Source: Saccharicrinis sp.
GTDB lineage: Bacteria; Bacteroidota; Bacteroidia; Bacteroidales; Marinilabiliaceae
NCBI GenBank assembly: GCA_024635555.1
Contig: JAGXIO010000005.1
Coordinates: 1-33,842, forward strand
Direction of reading: 5' to 3'
DNA: 33,842 nucleotides
Part shown: in pieces, positions 8,048-17,781 of the stretch
Layout of the letters: each line of letters begins with the position of its first letter
How positions within the stretch are numbered: the first letter of the stretch is position 1
The notes under the pieces: generated by a model
What the model saw: only the letters and a program-made list of their open reading frames with translations
Told to the model about the DNA's origin: nothing
The model's database searches: none
Position numbers and translations under genes: made by a program

Positions 8048-8205
8048 TAACCTGCCCTATTCATAAATTTTATGAATAAGGCACCAAAGGCCGATTCTGC
8101 CTAGGCAGAATCGAGGGTTAACCCTCGAAAAAGTTTACTTAAACTTTTTCGGCTTTCCGCTTATGATAGCGGAAAGTGAAAAATGCGTGCATTTTTCAGG
8201 TTAAA
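8046..8205. repeat. Chain of six back-to-back hairpins inside a 9-bp outer stem
   Basis: The outer stem is TTTAACCTG (8046-8054) with CAGGTTAAA (8197-8205). Inside it: H1 GCC(C)TATTCATAA with TTATGAATA(A)GGC (8054-8082); H2 a fully self-complementary 22-mer (8092-8113, arms CGATTCTGCC/GGCAGAATCG); H3 a 16-mer CGAGGGTTAACCCTCG (8112-8127); H4 arms CGAAAAAGTTTA/TAAACTTTTTCG (8126-8151); H5 CTTTCCGCT/AGCGGAAAG (8153-8176); H6 TGAAAAATGC/GCATTTTTCA (8177-8198). H2 and H3, and H3 and H4, share a CG dinucleotide, so there is almost no spacer. The only unpaired stretch is 8083-8091. It sits in the 3' untranslated region of the susD at 8274 and abuts codon 2 of the GH88 remnant. Confidence 0.85.
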
Positions 8206-8273
8206 TCATATTAGCGTTTCTCAATCGTAATATTGTAATTATCGCTCAATTCTATTTACAAATCACGAGTAAT

Positions 8274-10016
8274 CTACAATCCCATATTTACTTTAATTTT
8301 TTGAACTGTTTTATTTTGATAATCAGGATTTGCAAAGAATTTTCTGGCGTTTTCATTGTACGGTAAAAACCAGTTTTCAGGATTCTCTGCTTGTGCCCGA
8401 ATTGCAGCTTTCTTTCCTATGGGTGCCGACATTTCAATTTCATCAAGAATATAGCTCCATTGTCCACTACGTTGCATGATTCGAATCAAATCGAACCAGC
8501 GTTTTCCTTCGAAAGCCAGTTCTTTGGCACGTTCTTCCAGTATTAATGTTTCTGGTTCATATTTATCGGTAGGTGAACTATCGGTGGATTTAATGTATTC
8601 TTCCAACAAAACCCGAGATCTTAAGCCATAGGTTGCCACTCCTGCAAAACTTTGATATGTACCTTGCAATTTTCTCACTGCCTCGCCGTAGTTTCCTTCT
8701 CTGTTTAAGGCTTCGCAGTTCATACACAATACTTCTGCCATTCGGTAGGCAATCCAGTTACAATCACTTTCAAAGCCGTTTCTTTTTATGCCATCAGTAC
8801 CATTCACCAAAAACTTAAATATTTGAGGATCAATCCACTTTTTGTTGATGCTATCGTACTGGCCAATAAACGATGCGTTGTAACCTCTCATGATGTCACA
8901 GGTATCAAGCTTATAATCCACTTTTGGATTATAGTATTTATCGTCTTGCCAAAAATCGATGGCTTTTTGTGATGGCCTTACAATGTATCGCCCTCCTTCT
9001 TCTGGTAATAATTCAGTATAAAGTTGAAGTACATTTAAATCAGGTGTACTGGATTGGAAACGTATTTCAAAAATTGTTTCAGGTTTCAGGCTACCTCCAG
9101 CGGTAAAGATATTTATCCAACGTTGAACAGGAACTCCGCCACTGGTAAAACATACAGGTGCCCGTGAGTTATCTCCAAGACTATACTGTAAAGGGTTATA
9201 ATCCAAAATTCTGTTTGTAAGGGTAATTACCTCTTTAAACTTGTTTCTCCACAACTTAATGTCAGCTTGCAGAACAAGATTCGTAATAGCCTTAAAACGA
9301 GAAGAATAAATGGCCGGATTGATTGTACTTTCACTGGAATACTCACTCGGATAAGTGCGTTCAATGCCTTCAACCCGTGCCAATTGAGCTTCAAGTGTAT
9401 CGAGTATTACTTCAGAAAAGGTTGGATCAACAAAATAAACAGGCATTTCTTTCAACTCGTAGGAGCCATCTTTGGCCCAAACGGTATCTATTTTTGTTTG
9501 TTTATAATTCTCGTCAAAGGGCTCCAAAATAAGCGGAACATCGCCAAAGGTTCGCACCAGCCAGAAATAGGTATATGCTCTAACATTGATTGCTTCAGCA
9601 ACGTATTGACTCACTAACTCATCATCGAAATTGTAGTCATTATCAGCCACTTTCGTAGCATACTTTATGATGTAATTTGCTCGGTTGATTACATCGTAAA
9701 ATTCTGACCAGTCGGTAAACCTATTGTTTCCTGAAACGTTGAGATCATTCAACTCCTTAATCTCCCAACTTGCACCGGTACCAGGCCACACCAAATCGCC
9801 ACGTACTTCAGACCACACAAACATTTTTTCAACGCAATCCTGTAAGCCATCGTACATTCCACGTGCGGCATTATCAATATCGTAAGATGAAGTGAAGTTA
9901 TCATCGAGATATATTTTGTCGTTTGGATCAGTAACCAGATATTCTTCACACCCGGACATTAGTACTGCCAACAACATCATAAGTGCAAATAGTGTATACT
10001 TATTCATGGATCTCAT
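8274..10016 (-). CDS. SusD/RagB-like surface glycan-binding lipoprotein (second pair)
   Basis: A full-length 580-residue SusD-like protein. The signal peptide ends in a lipobox (LMSGC, Cys23), so it should be lipidated and surface-exposed. The N-terminal SusD part shows DIDNAARGMYDGLQD and EAINVRAYTYFWLVRTFGDV (the TPR helices with the typical R-A-Y-F-L pattern). The C-terminal RagB part shows NWIAYRMAEVLCMNCEAL, ILEERAKELAFEGKRWFDLI and the closing FLPYNENARKF. SusD proteins cap their SusC transporter and bind oligosaccharide. It starts 29 bp after the stop of the susC at 10046, and the two surely form one complex. An ATG at 10007 (MNKYTLF) is an equally good start. It is the last intact gene of the nine-gene run. 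Confidence 0.93.
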   Translation of the reverse strand: MRSMNKYTLFALMMLLAVLMSGCEEYLVTDPNDKIYLDDNFTSSYDIDNAARGMYDGLQDCVEKMFVWSEVRGDLVWPGTGASWEIKELNDLNVSGNNRFTDWSEFYDVINRANYIIKYATKVADNDYNFDDELVSQYVAEAINVRAYTYFWLVRTFGDVPLILEPFDENYKQTKIDTVWAKDGSYELKEMPVYFVDPTFSEVILDTLEAQLARVEGIERTYPSEYSSESTINPAIYSSRFKAITNLVLQADIKLWRNKFKEVITLTNRILDYNPLQYSLGDNSRAPVCFTSGGVPVQRWINIFTAGGSLKPETIFEIRFQSSTPDLNVLQLYTELLPEEGGRYIVRPSQKAIDFWQDDKYYNPKVDYKLDTCDIMRGYNASFIGQYDSINKKWIDPQIFKFLVNGTDGIKRNGFESDCNWIAYRMAEVLCMNCEALNREGNYGEAVRKLQGTYQSFAGVATYGLRSRVLLEEYIKSTDSSPTDKYEPETLILEERAKELAFEGKRWFDLIRIMQRSGQWSYILDEIEMSAPIGKKAAIRAQAENPENWFLPYNENARKFFANPDYQNKTVQKIKVNMGL

Positions 10017-10045
10017 AATTTTAATTTTTTCCTGTTATCAATAAT

Positions 10046-13000
10046 TTACAACCCAAGTTTTACTCCAATGAGAAAGGTACGCGGAGCCGGATAAGTTCCG
10101 GTATCGATACCAAATAACAATGGATTATAACCACTTACAAAATCAGGTGAATAACCCAGATATTTTGAGAATGTATAAATATTCTGACCTTTTAGATAAA
10201 CAGTTAGGGCTTTCATTCCAATTTTTCCTAAGATGGTTTCGGGCACATCATATGATAAACTTAACAATTGCAATCTTAGAAAGGAGGCATCTTCGAGCCA
10301 TCTTGTTGAATTCCGTGTATTACCGGCAGGATCGCCCATTGCAATTCGTGGAATATTCGTTGATGCGGCATCACCTTCACGCTGCCATGCGTTTATTACG
10401 GCTGTAGTCTGATTGTAATAATTTGACATGGATTCTAATTTTCTTCGTGTGGCATTCATGGCCTGATTACCAACAGAATAGGTTAAATTAAGGTCCATTT
10501 TCCAGCCTTTATAACTTAAAGTATTCAATATACTTCCGAAATAATCGGGATGAGGGTTCCCAATAATTCCCATATCATTAACATTAATTATACCGTCATC
10601 ATTCAAATCTTCATACTTCACGTCTCCAGCTTCGAATGGCATGAACTCAGATGAATTTTGATAGGCAGCAGCCTCTTCTGCATTGTCGAAAATTCCAATG
10701 GCATTGTATCCATAAAATACTCCAAGGGCTTCCCCTTCTCTTGCCATACCCTGGAACCCATCTGATCCCATCGTGTATTCTCCTCCTGGCAAGCGGGTAA
10801 CGGTATTCTTGTATTTACTAACCTTCAATCTTAGATCCCAAATCAAATTTTTACTAACAGGACGGAAAAACAAGCTTATGTCAATCCCCTTATTTTCGAT
10901 ATCACCAAGGTTATCAAGAATTCCTGGATATCCCGTAATTGATGGTAACTCTTTAAAGTAGAACAGGTCGGTAGTATTCTTCAAATAAATGTCTACCTCA
11001 GCGCCGATGCGATTTCTGGCACCCATGAATTGAATTCCTACATCGTACTGCTGGTTAGTTTCCCATTTCAAATCGACATTTCCAATATTAGAAGGCTTAA
11101 TGGCTCCCCGTAAATTATAATCGGCTCCAGTGTATGTATTGTATGCAGCAAATCCTTCTATATTTTCATTTCCGGTAACACCGTATCCTGCTTTTATCTT
11201 TAACTCATTAATGAATTCAACATCCTTCAAAAAATTTTCTTCTGACAATCTCCATCCTGCAGATATTCCGGGGAAGTAACCGAATCGGTTGTTCGTTCCG
11301 AAACTGGAAGAACCATCAATGCGTAAATTCGCTTCCAATAAAATTTTATCCTGATAATCGTAGTTTATTTTGGCATACGCTGATACCATTCTTGATACCA
11401 TTTCACCACTACTTAACGAATCGGCTTCTCCTTTCGCCAATGTTGTGAAATAATCAGCTGCTGAGTTAATGCTTTTTCCATACGTATAATCTATATTTTG
11501 ATTATGGACCCCAATTCCAGCCAACATTTTAATGTTGTGTGAATTATTAAATGTTTTATGATATTTCAAATAAGCATCACCTTGCAACAAGAATCGGTTA
11601 TTAACCTTACTCTCAGAGAATCGATCTGCATTTTGACTGGTTGACAAACCATAATCAGGATAAAAACGCTTCTCACTTTGTCGGTTGTAATCTACCCCAA
11701 GAACCACACGACCATTTAGGTTTTTCAACAAATCAAAATCAAGGTATATACTTCCCATCAAACGATTAACTCCAACTTTGTTTTCCAGATTTGAAACAAC
11801 GTGTGAGGGATTGCTCATTCCAAAAAAATCCTGGTCTTCGTTTACACTGGAAACACTGCCATCGGGTGCAATAATTTGAGGTGCGTATTGAGGTGCCTTT
11901 ACGAGAGAAATAAACAAGGGATTCGAATGCACATTAATACCTTCATCGGCAATGGACCGATCAGCATAACAGAAGTTTACCACATTCCCAAATCTCATTT
12001 TATCTGATATGCGGTACAAGAGGTTAAAATCGATGGTAAATCGTTGGAAATTGGTTCCTGTAACAAATCCTTTCTGATTCAGCAATCCCGTACTAAAGGC
12101 ATAGGTTGTTACTTGATCTCCACCTTTTAAGTTAAGGTAGTAATTCTGTACTACTCCCTGATCTGAAATGATGTCTTGCCAATTGTTATCGTTATTGTAT
12201 CGGTAATAGTTTTGAGAATTGGGATTGTGGTATAAAACCTTTCCGTAACGCAAACCAAATTCATAAGGACTCATGCCGTTTTTGTAGTTCAAATCTTTAA
12301 AATAAGATGAATATTCCGATGCATTTAACATCGGGATGACCTTTGGCATTAAAGCCACACCTGTATAAGCATCAAGCGTAAGAGTGGTTTTTCCCGTTGT
12401 ACCCAAATTGGTTTCAATTAATACCACACCATTTCCACCTCGTACGCCATAAAAAGCCGACTGGGCTCCATCTTTTATAATGGTGACCGATCGTAAATCG
12501 TTAGGATTTAAGTCAGCTAAAGGATTATTATAAGCTCCTGCTGACAAAGGATTAGAATATTGATAATTTCGTAATACCAATCCATCAACAACATACAAGG
12601 GCTGTGTTCCTCCAAAAATGGTTGAGATACCGCGAATAAGTAATGTGGAACCCGAGCCAGGTGTTCCTGAGTTATTCAATACCCGAACTCCTGAAGCCAT
12701 TCCGTCGATTCTTGATTCAAAAGAGGGATAAATTGAAGCATTCAATTGCTCGTGGTTAATGTATGAACGTGAACCAGTGAAAAGCTTGTCTTTTATTTCA
12801 CCCAAAGGAATTGCAATCTTATCCTCAATGGAATACTCATTGTTATCAACCATGTACACTTCAACCTGATCACCACCTTGTACGAATTTTACACTCTTTT
12901 TATATCCTGCATAAGTAAAATCGATCCAACTACTTTGCTCCGGCATGGTTAATTCGAATTCACCTTCAGCTCCTGTATAAACCGGATCTGAGGCCACTCC

Positions 13001-13165
13001 TGTTAACTTCACCTCAATATCCTTCAGTGGTTCTCCTGTGGACATTGATTTAACCAAACCAGTTACCTTAAACTGTGCATGTACTGCATTAGATAGTAAT
13101 ATTAAGAACAACAACGAGTAAAATCGCAAATTCTTAAAAGAAATATTTCTTATCTGAGTTCTCAT
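10046..13165 (-). CDS. SusC/RagA-like TonB-dependent outer membrane transporter (second pair)
   Basis: This 1039-residue protein has a signal peptide (to about 30, SNAVHAQ), then a carboxypeptidase-regulatory-like N-terminal domain (about 33-108, VTGLVKSMSTGEPLKDIEV). The plug follows, with GMASGVRVLNNSGTPGSGS, LLIRGISTIFGGTQPLYVVD and IIKDGAQSAFYGVRGGNGVV, and then a 22-strand barrel ending GVKLGL. The LLIRG/LYVVDG pair is diagnostic for SusC. It imports oligosaccharides captured by its SusD partner, powered by TonB. The stretch before the plug (IAIPLGEIKDKLFTGSRSYI) lacks the common DEVVVTGYG-type TonB box, unlike the other transporter here. Gaps to neighbours are 26 and 29 bp, which indicates co-transcription. 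Confidence 0.94.
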   Translation of the reverse strand: MRTQIRNISFKNLRFYSLLFLILLSNAVHAQFKVTGLVKSMSTGEPLKDIEVKLTGVASDPVYTGAEGEFELTMPEQSSWIDFTYAGYKKSVKFVQGGDQVEVYMVDNNEYSIEDKIAIPLGEIKDKLFTGSRSYINHEQLNASIYPSFESRIDGMASGVRVLNNSGTPGSGSTLLIRGISTIFGGTQPLYVVDGLVLRNYQYSNPLSAGAYNNPLADLNPNDLRSVTIIKDGAQSAFYGVRGGNGVVLIETNLGTTGKTTLTLDAYTGVALMPKVIPMLNASEYSSYFKDLNYKNGMSPYEFGLRYGKVLYHNPNSQNYYRYNNDNNWQDIISDQGVVQNYYLNLKGGDQVTTYAFSTGLLNQKGFVTGTNFQRFTIDFNLLYRISDKMRFGNVVNFCYADRSIADEGINVHSNPLFISLVKAPQYAPQIIAPDGSVSSVNEDQDFFGMSNPSHVVSNLENKVGVNRLMGSIYLDFDLLKNLNGRVVLGVDYNRQSEKRFYPDYGLSTSQNADRFSESKVNNRFLLQGDAYLKYHKTFNNSHNIKMLAGIGVHNQNIDYTYGKSINSAADYFTTLAKGEADSLSSGEMVSRMVSAYAKINYDYQDKILLEANLRIDGSSSFGTNNRFGYFPGISAGWRLSEENFLKDVEFINELKIKAGYGVTGNENIEGFAAYNTYTGADYNLRGAIKPSNIGNVDLKWETNQQYDVGIQFMGARNRIGAEVDIYLKNTTDLFYFKELPSITGYPGILDNLGDIENKGIDISLFFRPVSKNLIWDLRLKVSKYKNTVTRLPGGEYTMGSDGFQGMAREGEALGVFYGYNAIGIFDNAEEAAAYQNSSEFMPFEAGDVKYEDLNDDGIINVNDMGIIGNPHPDYFGSILNTLSYKGWKMDLNLTYSVGNQAMNATRRKLESMSNYYNQTTAVINAWQREGDAASTNIPRIAMGDPAGNTRNSTRWLEDASFLRLQLLSLSYDVPETILGKIGMKALTVYLKGQNIYTFSKYLGYSPDFVSGYNPLLFGIDTGTYPAPRTFLIGVKLGL

Positions 13166-13191
13166 TTATTCCCTTTTAGTTTGTTCAATTT

Positions 13192-14655
13192 TTAATATTC
13201 AAGAGGTATAAATACCAGCTTATCAATCATTAATGCGGCGAAAACACCATTGGTAATTTGAATTCCAATATGCAGGTTACCATCTTCCTGAAGAAAAACG
13301 TAACCGACTTCACCATAAGCCCAGTAATTTGGATCCAGGTTATTTATATCTTTTCCAATATAGGTTTGCAGATTTATAGGCTTATTCGTAATTGGAATGC
13401 CCTCAGAATGTAATCCCACAGTAATGTTACTCCATTGGTAGGCCATTTTCACCTTATATAAGCCTTTGTACATGTTAGGCACAAATATGTCAATCTTATC
13501 CCAACTTAATAAGCTATTACCAAACAAATGATAATTTACCGAACTTCCGTTTCCTCCAACAGTTGGTTGCATTTCTGCATCGTATATCAATGTTTTTTCA
13601 TGACCATCAAAACCCAATGACCATTCTGCCTCATAAACGATACTATCCAAAAAATCGACAGCAGTTGGTTCGTAAATAATATCTGATGCCTCTAAAATAT
13701 AACCATTGCTTGCAATAATCTGATTGCTATACAATTCCTCATTCAGTTTTTTGCCTACCACCCAATTTTCTCCTTCTGTGATGATGGTATCGGCATTGAA
13801 AAGTGTTGTTTCGTTGTAAGCTCCGCGTAACATTTGATTCCGAATAAGCCTGGTATAATAGAATTGTGAAATACGGGAATCCACATTGCCATTCAATTCC
13901 ACCAGCCTACTCCTTTGATTCAAAATTGCCTCATCAGAAGGGATTAGCAAGCAATATCCATGCTCTTCGTCTGATGCATTAAAGGATGGAAACTCCCAAT
14001 AAGGTTCTGTTGACAGAATAACTCCACCTTCGCCATTGAAACCCAATTTGTAGGCTTCCAAATCAGGATGAATACTATCATATTTATTATAATACTCGAG
14101 AAATATGGAATATTTATTAGGATCTAATTGTTGAAATTGTTCTTCGATATTGGGCACCACCTCAATCACTTTTTGAACACTGTGAATGACGCCGTTACGT
14201 GCTTCTTTATCAACAATTTCTCCTTCAACAGCTATTAAACTCAGTCGGTTGTTAATGTTTACCTTACTACCATCATCAGAATTAACCTGAAAGTATTTCC
14301 CCCCAATTGACTGCAACACCAGTGAATCGGTTAGGTTTTCAAAATAATACCGTCCAAATACAATGTGATTACTCACAAGCTTTTTTAACTCATCACCTGT
14401 TATACCACTAAAGCTTCCTGCAGGTGGGACGAAAACAGTAAATACGTCAGCCCCTGCGACTACCTTATCCAGTCCGGTTTCTTCCAGGGCTGCAATAAAC
14501 TCATCGGTGCCACTTGTTGTCTTCAGTATTTGAAGTACATTATTATTTTCATAAGCTTCATCATCAATGTAATGATCAGTCCAGCTGGTGCATGCTAAAG
14601 CAAATAGCAGGATGATTGCAGCTAAATATTTCAATATTATGGATCTATTATTCAT
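13192..14655 (-). CDS. FAS1 (fasciclin) domain lipoprotein
   Basis: A 487-residue lipoprotein (lipobox ALAC, Cys22). The first FAS1 module (about 38-168) shows TVFVPPAGSFSGI, the LVSNHIVFGRYYF histidine motif and NGVIHSVQKVIEVVP, the closing FAS1 signature. A second, more diverged module (about 170-330) has CLLIPSDEAI and ends at NGYILEASDIIYEP. The last 150 residues (about 340-487) look like a beta-sandwich (YHLFGNSLLSWDKIDIFVP, YKVKMAYQWSNITVGLHSEG) and may bind ligand. FAS1 modules act in adhesion or protein contacts. Placed between a SusD and a SusC gene, where surface glycan-binding proteins usually sit, it is likely an accessory binding lipoprotein of this transporter system; that role is inferred. 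Gaps are 26 and 42 bp. Confidence 0.85.
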   Translation of the reverse strand: MNNRSIILKYLAAIILLFALACTSWTDHYIDDEAYENNNVLQILKTTSGTDEFIAALEETGLDKVVAGADVFTVFVPPAGSFSGITGDELKKLVSNHIVFGRYYFENLTDSLVLQSIGGKYFQVNSDDGSKVNINNRLSLIAVEGEIVDKEARNGVIHSVQKVIEVVPNIEEQFQQLDPNKYSIFLEYYNKYDSIHPDLEAYKLGFNGEGGVILSTEPYWEFPSFNASDEEHGYCLLIPSDEAILNQRSRLVELNGNVDSRISQFYYTRLIRNQMLRGAYNETTLFNADTIITEGENWVVGKKLNEELYSNQIIASNGYILEASDIIYEPTAVDFLDSIVYEAEWSLGFDGHEKTLIYDAEMQPTVGGNGSSVNYHLFGNSLLSWDKIDIFVPNMYKGLYKVKMAYQWSNITVGLHSEGIPITNKPINLQTYIGKDINNLDPNYWAYGEVGYVFLQEDGNLHIGIQITNGVFAALMIDKLVFIPLEY

Positions 14656-14697
14656 TCGTTCTAATTTTATTTCTAAAATGACAACTCTTACAATTCA

Positions 14698-16248
14698 TTA
14701 TAGTACTGCAGGTTCTATTACTATTGCCGATATATAAATATCAGGACTTCCTGTATTCAGGTAGGTCACTTCCAAAGCAACCTCAACATTTTCGTCACCT
14801 TGGTTTACTTTAAAATTTCCGGTAGGTATTTCATATAAATTTACATTAGTTGAACTGGCCGGATTCGGTGTTCGCGTATCAACACGTCCCCTATTTGCCA
14901 GAATAAATTCAAAGTCGTAGATTCCTTCGCTATTGGTACCCGGAAAGACCATTTGCTTATTATTCACTAATATTTTGGCTTTTGAGCCTCCTTTTTTTGT
15001 AATCAAGGTCAGCTTATAGTCTCCCGCCGGGATATTTGGGATATTCACCCAAAATTTTGCACCTACTTTTGAAGGTTTTAATCGAACAATACCGTATTCG
15101 CCATCACCAAGGTAGCCATTGCTGCTATTATTCTCTTTATTGGCTCCGATGGTTGTATTCCATCTTTCATGAGGGTATGCGCTATATATTATTTCACGGG
15201 GCGATTGTGCTAAATAGGCAAATGCATCAGAGCATTCGTGTATAACACCATTTTTCATGATCAGATCAGAGTTTTCCAATACTAAAGTACTCTTGCCGTT
15301 AATAACAATATTGTTCTCCTTCACTTTAACTTTCATTCGCATGATATTGTCGCCATAAGGAACTTTTGCCAGTGTTTTCTTGAAACTGGAATACAGATTA
15401 GGTGTATATTGGATTCCGGATATGATGAATGACGCAGCGAATTCTGATGCCTGATCGGGGTATACTTTATTTGCATAATTCAAATCACTACCCAGAAACT
15501 CTTCATATCTGGCATCCATGGCTAAAATTGAATCTTCAATTTCGTAAAGTTTTCCCATGGCATGATCGGGAACGGCCATTACCGTAAATTGATTCTGATC
15601 GTATGGGTATTCGGTTTGCCTCAATTGGCTTAAGGTATCGCTGATTCCGTATTTATCGAGAAACTGATAAAATTTTTTGTACTTTTCTTCTTTCTCCAAA
15701 TAATCGGCGATAGATAAAACAGGTGGATCCAACACATGATCTACAATATGAAGCATACCGTTCCAGGCTTCAATATTCCCATCTATTATCAGTGACTTAT
15801 TATTGACTTTAATGTTATCCAAACCACCCGATAAATCAATGTAAAGCAAATAACCATTGGCTGTTGTATCCGCTTCATCCATTAATCCATTCTGAAAATT
15901 TAAGGTAGAAATTTCAAATGGGAGTATATGGTATTCGAATATAGCTTCCAATACTGTTTCTTCAACATCATCAAGACCTGTAATACCCTTTGTTTCGAAA
16001 TATTGTTGCCAGGCCTGATTGGTTGGTGCAAAGACCGTGTAGGGACCATAGCTTTTCAACAAGTTGTATATGTAGCATTTCTTAGCTGCTTCAACGGTAA
16101 TGGACATATCCTCTCTTTCCTGAAGAATTTCAAGCAACAATTGCTCGTCTTTTACCTCAAAAACACCTTCTGTTGCATCAATATTACATCCAACAAAAAG
16201 TGTGATGATAAAAGGTAACAACAGGTAATATTTCAATTTCATACTCAT
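14698..16248 (-). CDS. FAS1 (fasciclin) domain lipoprotein with C-terminal beta-sandwich
   Basis: A 516-residue lipoprotein (lipobox FVGC, Cys21). Module 1 (about 36-172) has YTVFAPTNQAWQQYF, EYHILPF and NGMLHIVDHVLDPP, all classic FAS1 elements. Module 2 (about 178-345) has FTVMAVPDHAM and NGVIHECSDAFAYL. Residues 355-516 form a separate domain that starts at SAYPHERWNTTIGA and contains FWVNIPNIPAGDYKLTLITK and FVLANRG-like strands (FEFILANRGRVDTRTP). It resembles carbohydrate-binding beta-sandwiches found behind FAS1 in this phylum. It follows the susD stop by only 2 bp, so translation is probably coupled. Surface glycan or protein binding within the SusCD complex is the likely role (inference). 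Confidence 0.87.
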   Translation of the reverse strand: MSMKLKYYLLLPFIITLFVGCNIDATEGVFEVKDEQLLLEILQEREDMSITVEAAKKCYIYNLLKSYGPYTVFAPTNQAWQQYFETKGITGLDDVEETVLEAIFEYHILPFEISTLNFQNGLMDEADTTANGYLLYIDLSGGLDNIKVNNKSLIIDGNIEAWNGMLHIVDHVLDPPVLSIADYLEKEEKYKKFYQFLDKYGISDTLSQLRQTEYPYDQNQFTVMAVPDHAMGKLYEIEDSILAMDARYEEFLGSDLNYANKVYPDQASEFAASFIISGIQYTPNLYSSFKKTLAKVPYGDNIMRMKVKVKENNIVINGKSTLVLENSDLIMKNGVIHECSDAFAYLAQSPREIIYSAYPHERWNTTIGANKENNSSNGYLGDGEYGIVRLKPSKVGAKFWVNIPNIPAGDYKLTLITKKGGSKAKILVNNKQMVFPGTNSEGIYDFEFILANRGRVDTRTPNPASSTNVNLYEIPTGNFKVNQGDENVEVALEVTYLNTGSPDIYISAIVIEPAVL

Positions 16249-16250
16249 AG

Positions 16251-17777
16251 CTAGTTGTTTTGATAAAATGGATTTTGAACAAGATTCCTATTAACATCAA
16301 TTTCATCTTTTGCAATCGGGAAATACCAGGCTTCCGGATTATTAAGAATCCCCCTAACAAAAATCTGATCTTCTTCATTCATAATTGAGACCAGGCTTCG
16401 AACCAATATATTTTCATCTCCCGTAATGTTCTCAGCCCACTGACGTTTACCAATTCGAACCAAATCGAACCAGCGGGTTCCTTCAAAAGCTGTTTCTTTT
16501 AACTTGTATTGAAGAATTAATTCTTCAACATTTTTTACACCTCCCGAAATAAGTTCATAATTCACAACACCTGAGCGTTGCTCCATGCGGTATATCGTTG
16601 TATTGATCTCATTAATCGCAGCACTTCCATATAAACGATTCATTGCCTCCAATTTATTAAACAAGATGTGAGGAAGTCTGTATATCACCCAATTGGGATT
16701 AAATTCGGTACCAATTAATTGATTACCGCCCCAATCGGCACCTGCATGTTTTCTCACCACATCCCAACTACTCCCGGTAAGTGTTTTTATTCGTTCATCA
16801 GGCTGAGGCCAAATCACTGAAATTGGTCTGGCGCGTAAATAATTCTTGAACCATTCTTCCATTGAATAGGAGTAACGAGAAGAGTTATGCCTGTCGGTAT
16901 GATCAAAGCTTTCTTCATAATTCAATTCGAAGATGGACTCTTTGGTGTTCCCTTTTTGTGGATCAAAAATATCCCACCAATAAGGGCCTCCAAGTAAAAC
17001 GTACAAACTACTATTTACTATATGATCGCAAGCAGCAATACAGTTTTCGTATTCATTTAACCATAAAAAGACATCGGAAGATAGTGCCCATGCAGCCCCT
17101 GCTGTTGCTCTTGCACGGGTCATTTTTTTCGACAATTCAGGATCTCCTTCGTATTTGTATTCTGCAGGTAAATGTGTTGTCGCAAAATCTAAATCTGCTT
17201 TAATTAACTCAAATACCTGATCAGGGCTTTCGCTTTTTGCCGGGAAATAGTCTTGTTGATCGGTTAAGCTGGGTTCCGTTACAATGGGAACATTCTTCCA
17301 CATTCGAATGAGATTGAAATAAGCAAATGCCCTTAAGAACTTTGCTTCACCAATAAGCTCGTTGTATTTCTGATCTGAGAATCCTGCATCAAGGGCTTTG
17401 ACAGCCTCGGATTTCGCAAGCACCACATTCATGTCTAGAATTAATTTGTACCATCGTGACCAATCACAAATTTTATCCCGGGAAGAGTAAACTCCTTTTT
17501 GCCACTTAATCATTTCTGATCTTGTTGGTCTGATAATATCTGAACGCAATAATCCAAAAAGTATCAAATCGTCCTGAAGTCGTCTCAGATCATAATATCC
17601 TGTCATTACAGCGGCTTCTACATCATTGGAATTCTTCCAGAAATCTTGTTCCAAAAGTTCATCCTTTGGGAACGTTTCGTACAAACTCTCACAAGAAATA
17701 AACTGCAATACGATTAGTAGCAACAGCAGTCTTCCAATTCCAAATTTGTTCCTATCTATATTCAATATTTTCTTCAT
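16251..17777 (-). CDS. SusD/RagB-like surface glycan-binding lipoprotein (first pair)
   Basis: I chose the ATG at 17777 (MKKILNIDRNK) because it gives 508 residues with a compact lipoprotein signal (lipobox FISC, Cys29) and lies 4 bp after the susC stop. An in-frame ATG at 17804 would overlap susC. SusD features: SNDVEAAVMTGYYDLRRLQD in the N-terminus, LIGEAKFLRAFAYFNLIRMW (TPR helix), LPHILFNKLEAMNRLYG, and LKETAFEGTRWFDLVRIGKR near the C-terminus. It ends with YFPIAKDEIDVN and NPFYQNN, as usual for the family. It pairs with the SusC at 17782-21054 to capture and hand over oligosaccharides at the cell surface. Confidence 0.93.
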   Translation of the reverse strand: MKKILNIDRNKFGIGRLLLLLIVLQFISCESLYETFPKDELLEQDFWKNSNDVEAAVMTGYYDLRRLQDDLILFGLLRSDIIRPTRSEMIKWQKGVYSSRDKICDWSRWYKLILDMNVVLAKSEAVKALDAGFSDQKYNELIGEAKFLRAFAYFNLIRMWKNVPIVTEPSLTDQQDYFPAKSESPDQVFELIKADLDFATTHLPAEYKYEGDPELSKKMTRARATAGAAWALSSDVFLWLNEYENCIAACDHIVNSSLYVLLGGPYWWDIFDPQKGNTKESIFELNYEESFDHTDRHNSSRYSYSMEEWFKNYLRARPISVIWPQPDERIKTLTGSSWDVVRKHAGADWGGNQLIGTEFNPNWVIYRLPHILFNKLEAMNRLYGSAAINEINTTIYRMEQRSGVVNYELISGGVKNVEELILQYKLKETAFEGTRWFDLVRIGKRQWAENITGDENILVRSLVSIMNEEDQIFVRGILNNPEAWYFPIAKDEIDVNRNLVQNPFYQNN

Positions 17778-17781
17778 CGCA

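Noticed and set aside
8046-8205. A CRISPR array or retron for the hairpin chain
   Set aside because: The palindromes differ in sequence and there are no equal-length spacers. No reverse transcriptase or cas gene is present in the window.
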